Positions 26,315 through 35,979 of a DNA stretch of 64,000 nt are shown piece after piece. The translations under genes and the position numbers were made by a program. Numbering within the stretch: the stretch's first letter is position 1; each line of letters begins with the position of its first letter. The DNA comes from Acidobacteriota bacterium (GTDB lineage: Bacteria; Acidobacteriota; Blastocatellia; Pyrinomonadales; Pyrinomonadaceae): contig JAHBSK010000011.1 of assembly GCA_019639175.1 (NCBI GenBank), positions 1 through 64,000 of the forward strand, given 5' to 3'. Under the pieces are notes generated by a model. That model had not been told where the DNA came from, ran no database searches, and saw only the letters and a program-made list of their open reading frames with translations.

Positions 26315-26593
26315 CTAACCGTTAAAGCCGATCAACCCAAAGAACAGAACAGCTGCTAAAATGATTGCTAAAGGAATGCAATTAAAGATCGCTGCATATC
26401 GCCATTTCCGTTCATTTGGTTTTACAAAGATCATCGCAATGCTGATGGCAAATGAGACCAATGGCAAAAATGCCAAAACCGGCGGGAGTGAAATAGTCTC
26501 AAAGAAACGGTTTCCGGTAAGCAGGCCAAAGAACAAAGCGATCAAAAGAACGATCGTTGGAATCGAAACGAGAAATATAAGTAAAAGCTTCAT
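26315..26593 (-). CDS. small membrane protein, three TM segments
   Basis: A 92-residue hydrophobic protein, TM segments at about 2-25 (LLLIFLVSIPTIVLLIALFFG), 36-57 and 66-89 (AIFNCIPLAIILAAVLFFGLI), with a basic KPNERKWRY loop between the last two. Same topology and loop placement as the following gene. No function can be assigned. It lies 35 bases after hicB on the same strand. Confidence 0.5.
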   Translation of the reverse strand: MKLLLIFLVSIPTIVLLIALFFGLLTGNRFFETISLPPVLAFLPLVSFAISIAMIFVKPNERKWRYAAIFNCIPLAIILAAVLFFGLIGFNG

Positions 26594-26628
26594 TTTTCGA
26601 AAAGGACACTAGATCCTGTCTTCGCTCT

Positions 26629-26997
26629 TCACTGTCCTGAAAATGCAAGCCTTGTATTGATGAGAGTGTTGAGCGAGACGCCTTGCAGTTCTGCATCAAG
26701 AGCAAGTCGTCTGTGGAGTTCCTGGGACATCCTTAGATTCAGTCTGCCGCTGTATCTGCGCTTTCCGAATGGAACAGGGACAGGTTCCCCTTCAGCGGTC
26801 AGGTCTTTGATGACAATATCCACGACCTTGCGTATTTCCCGCAGGGCGTTTGCCTGCGAATTGCCATGGGCCGCAAGCGAAGGAAACTCCAAAACACGGG
26901 CAATATAGGCGTCGTCCTCTTCTGACCAGCCGACATTGTAGCTGTACTCTTCTGAACGCGGAGCAGTTTTCTTTCTAGTTGTTTTTACTCTTGCCAT
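26629..26997 (-). CDS. hicB: HicB-family antitoxin
   Basis: Antitoxin of a HicA/HicB module. The N-terminal half has the HicB partial RNase-H fold (YSYNVGWSEEDDAYIARVLEF, then LAAHGNSQANALREIRKVVD), and the C-terminal half a ribbon-helix-helix DNA-binding unit (SGRLNLRMSQELHRRLALDA). The protein begins with a basic stretch, ARVKTTRKKTAPR. It overlaps hicA by 23 bases, in the toxin-antitoxin order common to hicAB. 122 residues is typical for this subtype. Confidence 0.85.
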   Translation of the reverse strand: MARVKTTRKKTAPRSEEYSYNVGWSEEDDAYIARVLEFPSLAAHGNSQANALREIRKVVDIVIKDLTAEGEPVPVPFGKRRYSGRLNLRMSQELHRRLALDAELQGVSLNTLINTRLAFSGQ

Positions 26998-27238
26998 GTT
27001 TGATCTCTTCCAGTTTTTTCAATGCGGAGATGACCTGATCGACCTGATACGGCTTTGCCTTGCGTTTATCGGGCTGCAAGTTTAACCGAGGGTCGCCCGG
27101 CCACGGTGTTTTGAAAATATGATGACTGCCGCTTATGCGAGGCTTGCCAAAATATGAGCCGCAGATCTTTAACAGGTCTGAAAATCGTGTATTGCTTCTT
27201 TCCTTTTCCAGTATCTTTATTGTCTCAGCAATACTCAT
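26975..27238 (-). CDS. hicA: HicA-family toxin
   Basis: HicA is a small double-stranded-RNA-binding-fold mRNA interferase. The key GSHHIFKTPWPGDPRLNLQP segment contains the catalytic-type His, followed by KAKPYQVDQVISALKKLEE. The start at 27238 gives 87 residues and lies just after the MFS stop; in-frame upstream starts (27253, 27295) exist, the latter inside the end of the MFS gene. No strong ribosome-binding site is visible, so translation may be coupled to the MFS gene. Paired with hicB downstream. Confidence 0.82.
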   Translation of the reverse strand: MSIAETIKILEKERSNTRFSDLLKICGSYFGKPRISGSHHIFKTPWPGDPRLNLQPDKRKAKPYQVDQVISALKKLEEIKHGKSKNN

Positions 27239-27261
27239 TTTGGATGATACCATATCTAGTA

Positions 27262-28575
27262 CTATTTGGTCGAATCTGAACTCCGGCTTTGCCATGCCAG
27301 CAGCATAACGGCCGCAAGAGCTACGCACAGCACCGGCACAATGTACATTGCCGATTGCAGGCCGGTTCCGCGAAAGGGTTCGAGGGCGGCAGATGTGGTT
27401 TCAAATACGCCTGCAGCAGTCGCAGCCTTTTGGGTGAAATGATCGCTGACGGCTCCGACGACATACGGGCCGAGCGCTCCGCCGAGCAGGTACATTGCCA
27501 TAAAATAGACCGCCATTGCCGTGCCGCGAAGCTGCGGTTCAACGATGCGGGCAATGGTCGCATAAGTGATCGAATAATAAAAATACATCAGGGCAAAGGC
27601 TCCGCCCATTGCCCAAAGGAAGAGGGAAGTGTTGCCTGATTCTGCCATTATGCCTGCAAGAAAAAGCGGCACCGACAGCAGCGTCGCGGCGGCGACCACA
27701 AGCAGTCCGCCGTTGGGCCGCCATTTCGCGGCCAGATCGCCTGCGATCCCGCCCAGCAGCAGGCCGGGCAGAGTAAAGACGCCGTTCACCAGCATTGCGA
27801 TGATCGCCGCATCGCGAATTTCAAGGCCGTGATGCCGCATCAGGTACGGCGTCATGAACGAACTCAGCGCGTAAAGGCTGAAATTATGGATCGCGCCTGA
27901 AAGTATCAGCCAGATCATCGTCCGCGACGACAGTATTTTGCGGAAAGGCCTTTCGATCTTTTCAATTGGTTCTGCCTGCGGTGCTGCTGCTCCGCGTGCG
28001 GGTTCGCGGATAAACATTGCGGCAGCCGCCAGCAGAATTCCCGGCACACCGGCGACAAAAAACGCCGCGCGCCATCCATACGTTTGAGCTACAGTTCCGC
28101 TGACCCAAAAGCTGAGGGCGATGCCGACCGGCAGGCCGAGCATAAAGATACTCATCGCACGTGCGCGTTTTTCTTCAGGGAAAAGATCGCTGATGAGCGA
28201 CGTTGCCGCCGGAGCGCACGACGCTTCGCCCACGCCAACACCAAGCCGCAGCAAAAATATTTGCCAGAAATTTCGCGCAAAACCGGAGGCAAACGTGAGC
28301 AGGCTCCAGACAAAAACGCCCGCCGCCAATATATTCTTACGCGGGATGCGATCTGCCAGTCTGCCGAACGGGATGCCGACAAACGCGTACAGCAGCGTGA
28401 AGGCCGCGCTTAAAAGCCCGAGTGAGGCGTCGCTAAGTTCAAATTCGCGGCGGATCGGTTCGCCGACGGCGCCGATGATCAACCGGTCAAAAAAATTGAC
28501 CATATTGATCAGGAATAGAACGACAAGGGCAAACCACGCGGAAGCTCTGGTTACGGAAGTTTTCTGATCCACCAT
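27262..28575 (-). CDS. MFS transporter, Spinster-like
   Basis: A 437-residue, 12-TM major facilitator. The N-terminus (LVVLFLINMVNFFDRLIIGA, then SDASLGLLSAAFTLLYAF) and loop 2-3 GRLADRIPRKNILAAG match the Spinster/sphingolipid-transporter-like branch, which in bacteria has varied or unknown substrates. Glu in GVGEASCAPAATSLISDLFP of TM4 is typical. No neighbour indicates the substrate. hicA begins just after, or inside, its 3' end. Confidence 0.85.
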   Translation of the reverse strand: MVDQKTSVTRASAWFALVVLFLINMVNFFDRLIIGAVGEPIRREFELSDASLGLLSAAFTLLYAFVGIPFGRLADRIPRKNILAAGVFVWSLLTFASGFARNFWQIFLLRLGVGVGEASCAPAATSLISDLFPEEKRARAMSIFMLGLPVGIALSFWVSGTVAQTYGWRAAFFVAGVPGILLAAAAMFIREPARGAAAPQAEPIEKIERPFRKILSSRTMIWLILSGAIHNFSLYALSSFMTPYLMRHHGLEIRDAAIIAMLVNGVFTLPGLLLGGIAGDLAAKWRPNGGLLVVAAATLLSVPLFLAGIMAESGNTSLFLWAMGGAFALMYFYYSITYATIARIVEPQLRGTAMAVYFMAMYLLGGALGPYVVGAVSDHFTQKAATAAGVFETTSAALEPFRGTGLQSAMYIVPVLCVALAAVMLLAWQSRSSDSTK

Positions 28576-28678
28576 TTATTTATTGACAGCCGCCACCGTC
28601 GAAGCGAGGCAGTTTCACGTAAGAAAACAAAAGCAGGACGAATTGCATCACACTGTCCAATATGAGTAAAATTACGAA

Positions 28679-29170
28679 ATGTTCACAAACAGAGCTTCAG
28701 TGATCTTATCATTTGCCGTCGCCGTGCTGTTTCTGGGTGCCTGCGGTTCCGAACCGGAAACGGCCAGCAACGCCGCGACGCCGCAGGTCAAACGCGCCGA
28801 ACAGGAAGCTCAGAAAGCCAATGACAACGCCGAAGAACTCGCAGCTCTTGTAAAATTGCCCTACGAACCGGTCGAGGCCGCCTGGCGTGAAACGCCTGAC
28901 GGGATGATAGCCGTTGTGCGGTTTTCCTCAGAAAATGCCGCCAGGATCACATCCTCCGCCGCAAAGCTCAAGGAACCTGTTGCCGCCGCGATCGAGGTCG
29001 AAGAATGGTTCCCGACCGAGCTTACCGCAAAGCGTGACCTCAGTTCCGATACGACATTGTCCGGAAAAGTATATTCCGCTGAGGACATTCTTCAGCCGCC
29101 TTACACCTCAGGCAGGCTGGTTCACCTTGACGAAACCGATTACTTTGTTCTTGACCTGAAAAAGAACTAA
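28679..29170 (+). CDS. lipoprotein, hypothetical
   Basis: A 163-residue protein with a lipoprotein signal (VILSFAVAVLFLGACGSE; Cys22 in LGAC is the lipidation site). A helical linker (VKRAEQEAQKANDNAEELAAL) follows, then a beta-rich domain of about 90 residues. No family assigned. It converges with the NtrC-type regulator gene and overlaps its end by four bases. Confidence 0.75.
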   Translation: MFTNRASVILSFAVAVLFLGACGSEPETASNAATPQVKRAEQEAQKANDNAEELAALVKLPYEPVEAAWRETPDGMIAVVRFSSENAARITSSAAKLKEPVAAAIEVEEWFPTELTAKRDLSSDTTLSGKVYSAEDILQPPYTSGRLVHLDETDYFVLDLKKN

Positions 29171-30519
29171 TTTTCCTCAAAACGTTTTAGCTTGCGATAC
29201 AGCGTGGAAAGGTCAATGCCGAGTATTCCCGCGGCTTTAGCTTTGTCGTTTTCCACTGACCGCATCACGTCCATAACATACTTTCGTTCCACATCGTCCA
29301 GCGTCGGCGGAACATCCGACCCGGCGGTAAATGTCCTGGCATCTGATCGGGATGTCATCTTGGCCGGCAGGTCGGCGGACAATATTGCCGAATCGCCAAG
29401 AATAAAGGCCCGCTCGATAACATTCTGTAGTTCGCGGATGTTGCCCGGCCAATCATATGCTGACAAAATGTGGAGGGCGGTTTCGTCGATCTCTTTTACA
29501 GGACGGTCATGCAGCCGTGCGGTTCGCCCGATAAAATGCCTGACAAGCAGCGGTATGTCCCCGCGCCGCTCACGCAGCGGCGGCAGTTCCAGGTCGATCA
29601 CATTCAGCCGGTAATAAAGATCTTCGCGAAAGCGTCCGTGGCCGATCTCGGCCTCAAGATCGCGGTTGGTCGCGGCTATTATCCGTGCATCAAATCTTTC
29701 AGGGATCGTTGCTCCTATCGGCGTAACCTCTCGTTCCTGAAGCGCCCGAAGCAGCTTTACCTGTAAATTGAGCGACATTTCGCCTATCTCATCCAGAAAT
29801 ATCGTGCCGCCTTCGGCAGAGCGGAAAAGGCCTGTTTTGTCCGCGACCGCTCCCGTGAAAGAACCGCGTTTGTGGCCGAACAGCTCCGATTCGAGGAGCG
29901 ATTCCGGCAGGGCACCGCAGTTGACCGCCAAAAAATTCTTTTCCGCCCTTGAACTGGCGAAATGAAGCGCCCGTGCCGCAAGTTCCTTGCCTGTTCCGCT
30001 TTCGCCGCGTATCAGGACGGTCGTGTTCGTATCGGCGGCCTTTTCGATCAGTGTCATCACCGAACGCAGGCTTTCGCTGCTGCCTATCATTTCCGGAAAT
30101 GCGTAATGGCGGCTAAGCTCACGCCGCAGCGCGCGGTTCTCACGGAACAGGCTGTGCTGGGCAATGGCGTTGTTAACCGTCTTGACCAGTTCCTCATTGA
30201 CGAATGGTTTGGTTATGTAATCGTAAGCACCTTTGCGCAACGCGGCGACGGCGGAATCGACGGATGAAAACGCCGTCATAATTATAACCAGAGCGTCTGC
30301 GTCAACTGATTTTATATTGTCCAGCAGCTCCAGCCCGTTCATGCCCGCCATTTTTATATCGGTCAGGGTCACGGAAACGTCTGCTTCGCTGAAAATGACC
30401 AACGCCGCCTCGGCGCTGTCCGCCGAAAGCACGTCATAGCCTTCTTTTTCCAGCAATCGCCGAAGGATGGAGCGCATCATCTCTTCATCTTCAACGATAA
30501 GGACTTTTTTTTTGACCAT
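29167..30519 (-). CDS. sigma-54-dependent response regulator, NtrC family
   Basis: A 450-residue activator of RNA polymerase-sigma-54. Receiver domain at 1-120 with the phospho-acceptor D54 in TLTDIKMAGMNG and K104 in ITKPF; AAA+ domain with Walker A GESGTGKE at 172-179, the sigma-54-contacting GSFTGA at 219-224 and Walker B GGTIFLDEIGEM at about 237-248; C-terminal Fis-type HTH (KAKAAGILGIDLSTLYRKLK). Its cognate histidine kinase is not adjacent, and I saw no -24/-12 promoter in the neighbouring gaps, so its targets are unknown. Confidence 0.94.
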   Translation of the reverse strand: MVKKKVLIVEDEEMMRSILRRLLEKEGYDVLSADSAEAALVIFSEADVSVTLTDIKMAGMNGLELLDNIKSVDADALVIIMTAFSSVDSAVAALRKGAYDYITKPFVNEELVKTVNNAIAQHSLFRENRALRRELSRHYAFPEMIGSSESLRSVMTLIEKAADTNTTVLIRGESGTGKELAARALHFASSRAEKNFLAVNCGALPESLLESELFGHKRGSFTGAVADKTGLFRSAEGGTIFLDEIGEMSLNLQVKLLRALQEREVTPIGATIPERFDARIIAATNRDLEAEIGHGRFREDLYYRLNVIDLELPPLRERRGDIPLLVRHFIGRTARLHDRPVKEIDETALHILSAYDWPGNIRELQNVIERAFILGDSAILSADLPAKMTSRSDARTFTAGSDVPPTLDDVERKYVMDVMRSVENDKAKAAGILGIDLSTLYRKLKRFEEN

Positions 30520-30615
30520 TTTTAAGCCGCCTTTGGTAAAAAAAGTAGTCTAGCACATGCTTTATTGTTAATCAGGTTTCGTGTTAGCATCAAAGATTAT
30601 AAAACGGGTTAACTG

Positions 30616-33126
30616 ATGCATTTTCATAGGATAACTTTACTGATACTGCTGCAATTATTGCTGTTTTTTGCCGTTGCGGCACAGCAGACCAATCCCGTTG
30701 ACCGACAGGTCGCAAACCCGATCACAGACACACCGAACGTAAATCCCGTTTCCGCCGAGCAGAGCATGACTCCCCCAAAAAGCAGTCGCCCGAGCTTTGA
30801 ACCGGAAGGCGGCGGCGATGAACTTGTCGTTTATTCCGGAACGCACACCGTCGAGGGCGAGGAAGGGAAACGCATTATTTCTCATTCCGGCAATGTCGAT
30901 GTCCGCTATGGCATATATCGGATGCAGGCGGACAAGATAACGATCTACGAGGCCCAAAACAGGATGCTGGCGGAAGGAAATGTCGTGTTTGACCAGGACG
31001 ACGACCAACGCATAACCGGTTCGCGGGCCGATTGGAATTACAGGACGAAACTCGGCATTTTTGAGAACTCGACCGGCTTTACGAACCGCACCGCGGACGG
31101 CAGCATCATCTATTTCACCGCCGACCGCGTCGAACGCACATCGCTGACCGAAGTGGTCGTGACGCGCGGCAAATTTACCGCCTGTGACGAAGCCGTCCCG
31201 ACGTGGTCATTCACAGCGGATGAAGCGCGAATAAAACGCAACGAGACGATAAAGCTGAAGAACGCCAAGTTTCAGCTTAGCGACGTTCCCATTGTTCCGG
31301 TCCCGTTCGCCTCGCTGCCGATAAAGGAAGATGACCGCGTCAGCGGATTTTTGACGCCAACCGCAGGATATTCACGGAATAAGGGGCTGCGTATTTCGGG
31401 GGCATATTTTCAGACGCTCGGGCGTTCGGCAGATGTGACATTCCGCACCGATCTTTATACTTCACGCGGCATCGGCTACGGAGCGGACCTTCGGACAAGG
31501 GCAAATTCGCGTTCGTATTTCAATTTTGGGTTCTACGCGGTCAAGGACCGTATCTTCGGAAAAAAAGAGAGCGCCGAATACCCCGATCAGGGCGGTTCGG
31601 TGGTCTTTGCTGACGGTGTTCATTATTTCTCCAACGGCTTTACAGCCGCAGTCGATGTCCGCCTGACGTCAAATCTTGCGTTCCGGCAGGTGTTCTCCGA
31701 CGGCATTCAGCAGATCATCTCGCCCATTGAGGTCTCGCAGGCTTTCGTCAACAAAAGCTGGGACAACTACACGCTCAACCTGCTTTTCCGTTCACAGCAG
31801 ATCGCGATAGAGAACGTCAGGATAAAAACAAAGAACCTTCCGAGCGTAAATTTTGAGAAAAGGTCGTCACAACTTTCGTTTTTCAAGCCGCTGTATTTTT
31901 CATTCAAGGCAAGCGCCGAAGGTATTTCCCGTCGTGAGGAGGTAGATGACCTTGCTGAATATCAGTCCAGGACAGGAAGCGATCCGGTCGTTTCGCCTCT
32001 GCTCGGACAACGGCTTGATATCTATCCGCAATTGACTCTGCCGATCCATACAAAGTATTTCAACTTTACGCTGAGCGGCGCGGTCAGGGCGACGTATTAT
32101 TCGGATTCGTTCAACGATATGCGGCAGGTCGTCGGTGCGGACATTCTCAGAAAATACGGTGAGTTCGAATTTGATGTCCGCCCGGTCGCGCTGGCACGCA
32201 ATTTTTACGGAAAGAACGATGCCTTCAAGTTTCGTCACGTCATTGAGACGTACGCCACATACAGATACATAAACGGTGTTGATAATTTCAACAGGATAAT
32301 ACGCTTTGACCACCTCGATACGATCGCTGATACCAATGAGCTTGAGTTTGGCGTGATAAACCGCATCTACACGCGGAAATATGCCGAGGCTGTGACCGGC
32401 GAGGCCCAGCAAAGGCTGCGCGAATCCGCGACCGACGGCACGGGCGATACCGCTGCGTCGGTTCAGCCATACGAGATCTTTAATCTGACGGTTCGCGGAA
32501 AATATTTTTTTGACAAGACATTCGGCGGAGCTTTGATACCCGGACAGAGAAATCAGATACAGCCGATCACAGCTCTCAGTTTTTACACATTCGGGGGCGT
32601 GCCGCGTCGGTTCTCGCCGCTGGCCGTTGATATGACCTATCGCCCGCAACGGACGATCTTTGTCAACACACGGGGCGATGTCAGCATGAACGGAGACGCT
32701 CTTCGCGCCATTTCCGCCACGGTCGGTTACGACACGCGTCTGCTTAAATTCTTTCAGACGTTCTATTACACAAGGGCCGTCGAACTAATGCCGTCGCTTG
32801 CCCAATACGCCAACGCGGCCGGCAGGGAACCGGGAACGCTTCGCGGTTCACAGTGGAGCCCGTCCATCTTTGTCGGTGACAGGAACAAAGGGCTATATGG
32901 CGGGGCCTCGATATTTTTTGATTTCGAGAACAGGCGGGCGACGGGCCTTTCCTCACGCATAAGTTCGCTGTACACGCTCGGCTACGCGGGCAAATGCTGC
33001 GGAGTCGCGCTTCAATATTACACATTCAATGTCGGTGCGAGGAACGAGAACCGCATCGTCTTCAGCTTTCGCCTAAACGGCATCGGTGCCTTTGGCACGG
33101 AACAGTTTGGGCAAGGGCTGTACTGA
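30616..33126 (+). CDS. lptD: LPS-assembly protein LptD
   Basis: Outer-membrane translocon that inserts lipopolysaccharide into the outer leaflet. The 836-residue protein has a signal peptide (LLILLQLLLFFAVAAQQ), an OstA/LptA-like jellyroll at about 70-200 (GKRIISHSGNVDVRYGIYRM, then ADKITIYEAQNRMLAEGNVV) and a C-terminal beta-barrel (LRISGAYFQTLGRSADVTF onward) ending in a Phe/Tyr strand signal. Its presence shows an LPS-bearing outer membrane; lpxB and lpxD are found further on. It converges with the next gene, three bases away. Confidence 0.9.
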   Translation: MHFHRITLLILLQLLLFFAVAAQQTNPVDRQVANPITDTPNVNPVSAEQSMTPPKSSRPSFEPEGGGDELVVYSGTHTVEGEEGKRIISHSGNVDVRYGIYRMQADKITIYEAQNRMLAEGNVVFDQDDDQRITGSRADWNYRTKLGIFENSTGFTNRTADGSIIYFTADRVERTSLTEVVVTRGKFTACDEAVPTWSFTADEARIKRNETIKLKNAKFQLSDVPIVPVPFASLPIKEDDRVSGFLTPTAGYSRNKGLRISGAYFQTLGRSADVTFRTDLYTSRGIGYGADLRTRANSRSYFNFGFYAVKDRIFGKKESAEYPDQGGSVVFADGVHYFSNGFTAAVDVRLTSNLAFRQVFSDGIQQIISPIEVSQAFVNKSWDNYTLNLLFRSQQIAIENVRIKTKNLPSVNFEKRSSQLSFFKPLYFSFKASAEGISRREEVDDLAEYQSRTGSDPVVSPLLGQRLDIYPQLTLPIHTKYFNFTLSGAVRATYYSDSFNDMRQVVGADILRKYGEFEFDVRPVALARNFYGKNDAFKFRHVIETYATYRYINGVDNFNRIIRFDHLDTIADTNELEFGVINRIYTRKYAEAVTGEAQQRLRESATDGTGDTAASVQPYEIFNLTVRGKYFFDKTFGGALIPGQRNQIQPITALSFYTFGGVPRRFSPLAVDMTYRPQRTIFVNTRGDVSMNGDALRAISATVGYDTRLLKFFQTFYYTRAVELMPSLAQYANAAGREPGTLRGSQWSPSIFVGDRNKGLYGGASIFFDFENRRATGLSSRISSLYTLGYAGKCCGVALQYYTFNVGARNENRIVFSFRLNGIGAFGTEQFGQGLY

Positions 33127-33129
33127 CCT

Positions 33130-34656
33130 CTATTTCAATGCCTGGGCGATGGACAGGTATCTTTCCACGGGAGCAAGATCGTCCGTAAGTATTGGCATAT
33201 CATCGTTTACGGGCGTTTCGCGGAGATGCGACAGAAGAAAGGCGTGTTTTGCGTTCTCATCTGCCTGAGGAACAGTGTCGGCTAATTTCGACGCGACAAT
33301 GATGATGTTTTGCAAACGTTCGTCAGGAGCCGACTTGTCCACCTTGTAAACATTCACGACAGGGAAGACAGAGCGATATGTTGCCAGTTCAGCCTGAAGA
33401 AAGAGGCTCGAATCACCGGTCAGCGACGAGCCGATGTTGAAGACCACCGCTCCGTCCTCATCAAGAACATCGTAAATTCGCCGGACAGCTTCGACGGTCG
33501 TCAGTTGGAAGGGAACGGTGAAAAGTGAGCCGAAGGCGTCCATCATCACAACGTCATAAGATGCCGGAGGTGCGTTGTTGAGAAAGACGCGGCCGTCCTG
33601 ATGAAATATCCTCAGACGCGGGTCGTCCTTCAGCCCGAAATGTTCTCTGGCAATGGCGGTCATGCCCGGATCGATCTCGACCACGTCCATTTTCGCCGCC
33701 GGATATTCATGTAAAAACTCCTTTGGAAACGAATAGCCCGCGCCGCCGATCATAAGCACCTTACGCATTTCAGGCGTATGAAATTTTGCCAGATGATAGA
33801 ACCGCGTGTAGGCAAGCACCAGTTCGTCGCTGTCAAGATAACGCGCCGATTGAAGTGTTGCGGGATCGGTCGCCAGAGCCTTTATCTCGCGGCCATTTGG
33901 CGGATAAATGGCATTAAATATACGGATGCGGCTGTATTCCGTGTCCATGTCATAAAGGCCGTTCGTTCTTGCCAGATAATAGGCTCCGCCCTCGCTCGAA
34001 ACAACACCAAGGACAAAAAGCAATAGAACGCTGACGCTTGGCCGTGAAAAGGACATTCCCGCCAGCAGAAACGACACGGCAAACAGCGTTCCCGCTATCA
34101 GATACAGCGTCCTGACGCTGCCGACGAAAGGTATCAGGACAAACCCGGCGAGAAATGTTCCTGCAATGCTGCCGATGGTTGAAAGAGCGTACAGCCGACC
34201 GACGGTGCTGCCCGCCTGATCGAGCGAGAGTATCCGCAGTTTGCTTGCATAAGGTATGACGAACCCAAGGGCGACGCTTGCCGGTGCGAAAACAAGCAGT
34301 GCGGCAATGAGCGAACGCAGCTCTATGCTCACAGGAGCGTCGGAGACTATCTGTAAGATCACGTCCTTCAAAAGAATAGTGAGCGACACAAGTCCTCCGG
34401 CGGCAAAGATCGCCGAGGCAAGCACACGGACGTTCGGCCTGCGGTCGGCTGCCCGTCCGCCGATCCAATAACCGAGGCTAAGTGCGCCGAGGATCACACC
34501 GATAAGGCTTGTCCAGATGTATGTTGACGTGCCCAGAAAAGGCGCGATGATACGCGACCCGATGATCTCATAGATCATCACCAGCGCTCCGCAAACAAAG
34601 ACGGACAATTCCAGCGAAACGCCGAGCGGTGAGATGTTGTTTTCTTCTTCGGACAT
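33130..34656 (-). CDS. membrane-fused spermidine synthase-like protein
   Basis: A 508-residue fusion: an N-terminal membrane part with about six to seven TM segments (LELSVFVCGALVMIYEIIG, GVILGALSLGYWIGG, LAGFVLIPFVGSVRTLYLI) and a C-terminal spermidine-synthase-like Rossmann domain (KVLMIGGAGYSFPKEFLHEY, VVEIDPGMTAIAREHF, FHQDGRVFLNN, YDVVMMDAFG). The SAM-binding glycine loop and the following acidic residue are conserved. Members of this 'fused MFS/spermidine synthase' group are poorly characterised and many probably do not make spermidine. No polyamine gene is adjacent. Confidence 0.85.
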   Translation of the reverse strand: MSEEENNISPLGVSLELSVFVCGALVMIYEIIGSRIIAPFLGTSTYIWTSLIGVILGALSLGYWIGGRAADRRPNVRVLASAIFAAGGLVSLTILLKDVILQIVSDAPVSIELRSLIAALLVFAPASVALGFVIPYASKLRILSLDQAGSTVGRLYALSTIGSIAGTFLAGFVLIPFVGSVRTLYLIAGTLFAVSFLLAGMSFSRPSVSVLLLFVLGVVSSEGGAYYLARTNGLYDMDTEYSRIRIFNAIYPPNGREIKALATDPATLQSARYLDSDELVLAYTRFYHLAKFHTPEMRKVLMIGGAGYSFPKEFLHEYPAAKMDVVEIDPGMTAIAREHFGLKDDPRLRIFHQDGRVFLNNAPPASYDVVMMDAFGSLFTVPFQLTTVEAVRRIYDVLDEDGAVVFNIGSSLTGDSSLFLQAELATYRSVFPVVNVYKVDKSAPDERLQNIIIVASKLADTVPQADENAKHAFLLSHLRETPVNDDMPILTDDLAPVERYLSIAQALK

Positions 34657-34725
34657 AAAAATGCTCCGTTTGCCGTTTCAAAAACTATAACAAACGGAGC
34701 GTTCTTTCGGGTATTGACGCCGTTA

Positions 34726-35721
34726 TTAGCTGTTGATGTTTGCCGAAAGCTGCTCACCGGCATTGACGTAGGTCAGCCAGTTCGCACCGTTCGGAGCCGG
34801 ACGCTCGGCTCGTATGATCTTGAAGAATTCGTCCTGCAAACGCTTTGTCATCGGCCCGGCCTTGCCCGCTCCGATCTCGATGCGGTCAACCGATCTTATC
34901 GGCGTTATCTCAGCGGCCGTTCCGGTAAAGAAAAGCTCGTCGGCAAGATAAAGTGCGGCACGCTGAACGGTCGTTTCGATGACCTCGATGCCAAGGTCAC
35001 GGGCGATCTGAATGACGGAATCACGCGTAATGCCGGGCAAGATCGAAGCTCCGAGCGGCGGTGTCAGCAGTTTTCCGTCAACGACCATAAAGAGATTTTC
35101 GCCCGAACCCTCGGAAACGTATCCGCGGTCATCCAGGGCAATGCCTTCCGAAAAACCGCCGAGAATGGCTTCCATCTTTATCAACTGCGAATTCATATAA
35201 TTCGCACCGGCCTTTGCCATTGCGGGCATGGCATTTGACGTGATGCGGTTCCAGCTTGAAACGCAGACATCTATGCCGTTTTCGAGGGCCTCATCGCCGA
35301 GGTATTTGCCCCACTCCCAGACGGCGATGTAGCAGTCAACGGGATTAGGGAACGGATTGACGCCGAAAGCCGGCTTTGCCTCGTCCAGTCCTCTGAAAAT
35401 GATCGGCCGGATATAGCATTCGGTCAGGCCGCTTTCGCGAATGACATCCACCGTTGCCTTCATTATGTCGTCGCGGCTGTAGGATTGTGTCATGCGATAT
35501 ATCTTGGCGGAATTCATAAGACGCTGAATGTGTTCCTCCAGCCTGAAAACCGCAGAGCCGTTGGGGTTGGCATAACACCTGATGCCTTCAAAAACGCTCG
35601 AACCGTAATGGATCACATGCGACATTACGTGAATGCGGGCGTCGTCCCAATTTATAAGGCTCCCGTTCTTCCAGACCTTGGAGGATACTCTCATTGTTGA
35701 TACGTCTTTATTTTCTGCCAT
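34726..35721 (-). CDS. ilvE: branched-chain amino acid aminotransferase
   Basis: Transfers amino groups between glutamate and the 2-keto acids of Leu, Ile and Val. A fold-type IV PLP enzyme of 331 residues: [22 protein letters not shown] motif at 33-50, the Schiff-base Lys170 in [34 protein letters not shown] and [19 protein letters not shown] near the C-terminus. No other ilv or leu gene is present in this window. Confidence 0.95.
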   Translation of the reverse strand: MAENKDVSTMRVSSKVWKNGSLINWDDARIHVMSHVIHYGSSVFEGIRCYANPNGSAVFRLEEHIQRLMNSAKIYRMTQSYSRDDIMKATVDVIRESGLTECYIRPIIFRGLDEAKPAFGVNPFPNPVDCYIAVWEWGKYLGDEALENGIDVCVSSWNRITSNAMPAMAKAGANYMNSQLIKMEAILGGFSEGIALDDRGYVSEGSGENLFMVVDGKLLTPPLGASILPGITRDSVIQIARDLGIEVIETTVQRAALYLADELFFTGTAAEITPIRSVDRIEIGAGKAGPMTKRLQDEFFKIIRAERPAPNGANWLTYVNAGEQLSANINS

Positions 35722-35912
35722 ATTTTATTGTGAACTCCTATAAATACTTTTTTTATGATCGGCGGCGCACTGAGTAGGAAAGGCGCGGATGTTCCGGCGA
35801 AATAACCCAAAAAAGACATTGCGGGAACAAAACAATAGAATAATACAACCCGTCAGGCAAGGCAAACATAAGCCCGAATTATAGATGCATAAGCGGTAAA
35901 GGTGCCAACGAA

Positions 35913-35939
35913 AAAAGGCGGGCATTTCACCCGCCTTTT
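35913..35939. terminator. bidirectional intrinsic terminator
   Basis: AAAAGGCGGG-CATTTCA-CCCGCCTTTT, a perfect 10-bp stem with a 7-base loop flanked by A- and T-runs. It follows the 3' end of the large WD40/TolB-like gene on the minus strand and separates it from ilvE. Confidence 0.85.
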
Positions 35940-35979
35940 CATATTCCAAGAGATGTCTTCCATATTGCTACAGGAATTG

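Noticed and set aside
31900..32649. Open frame of 249 codons antisense to lptD
   Set aside because: Antisense to a well-supported barrel-coding region, Arg/His/Cys-rich translation with no family features.
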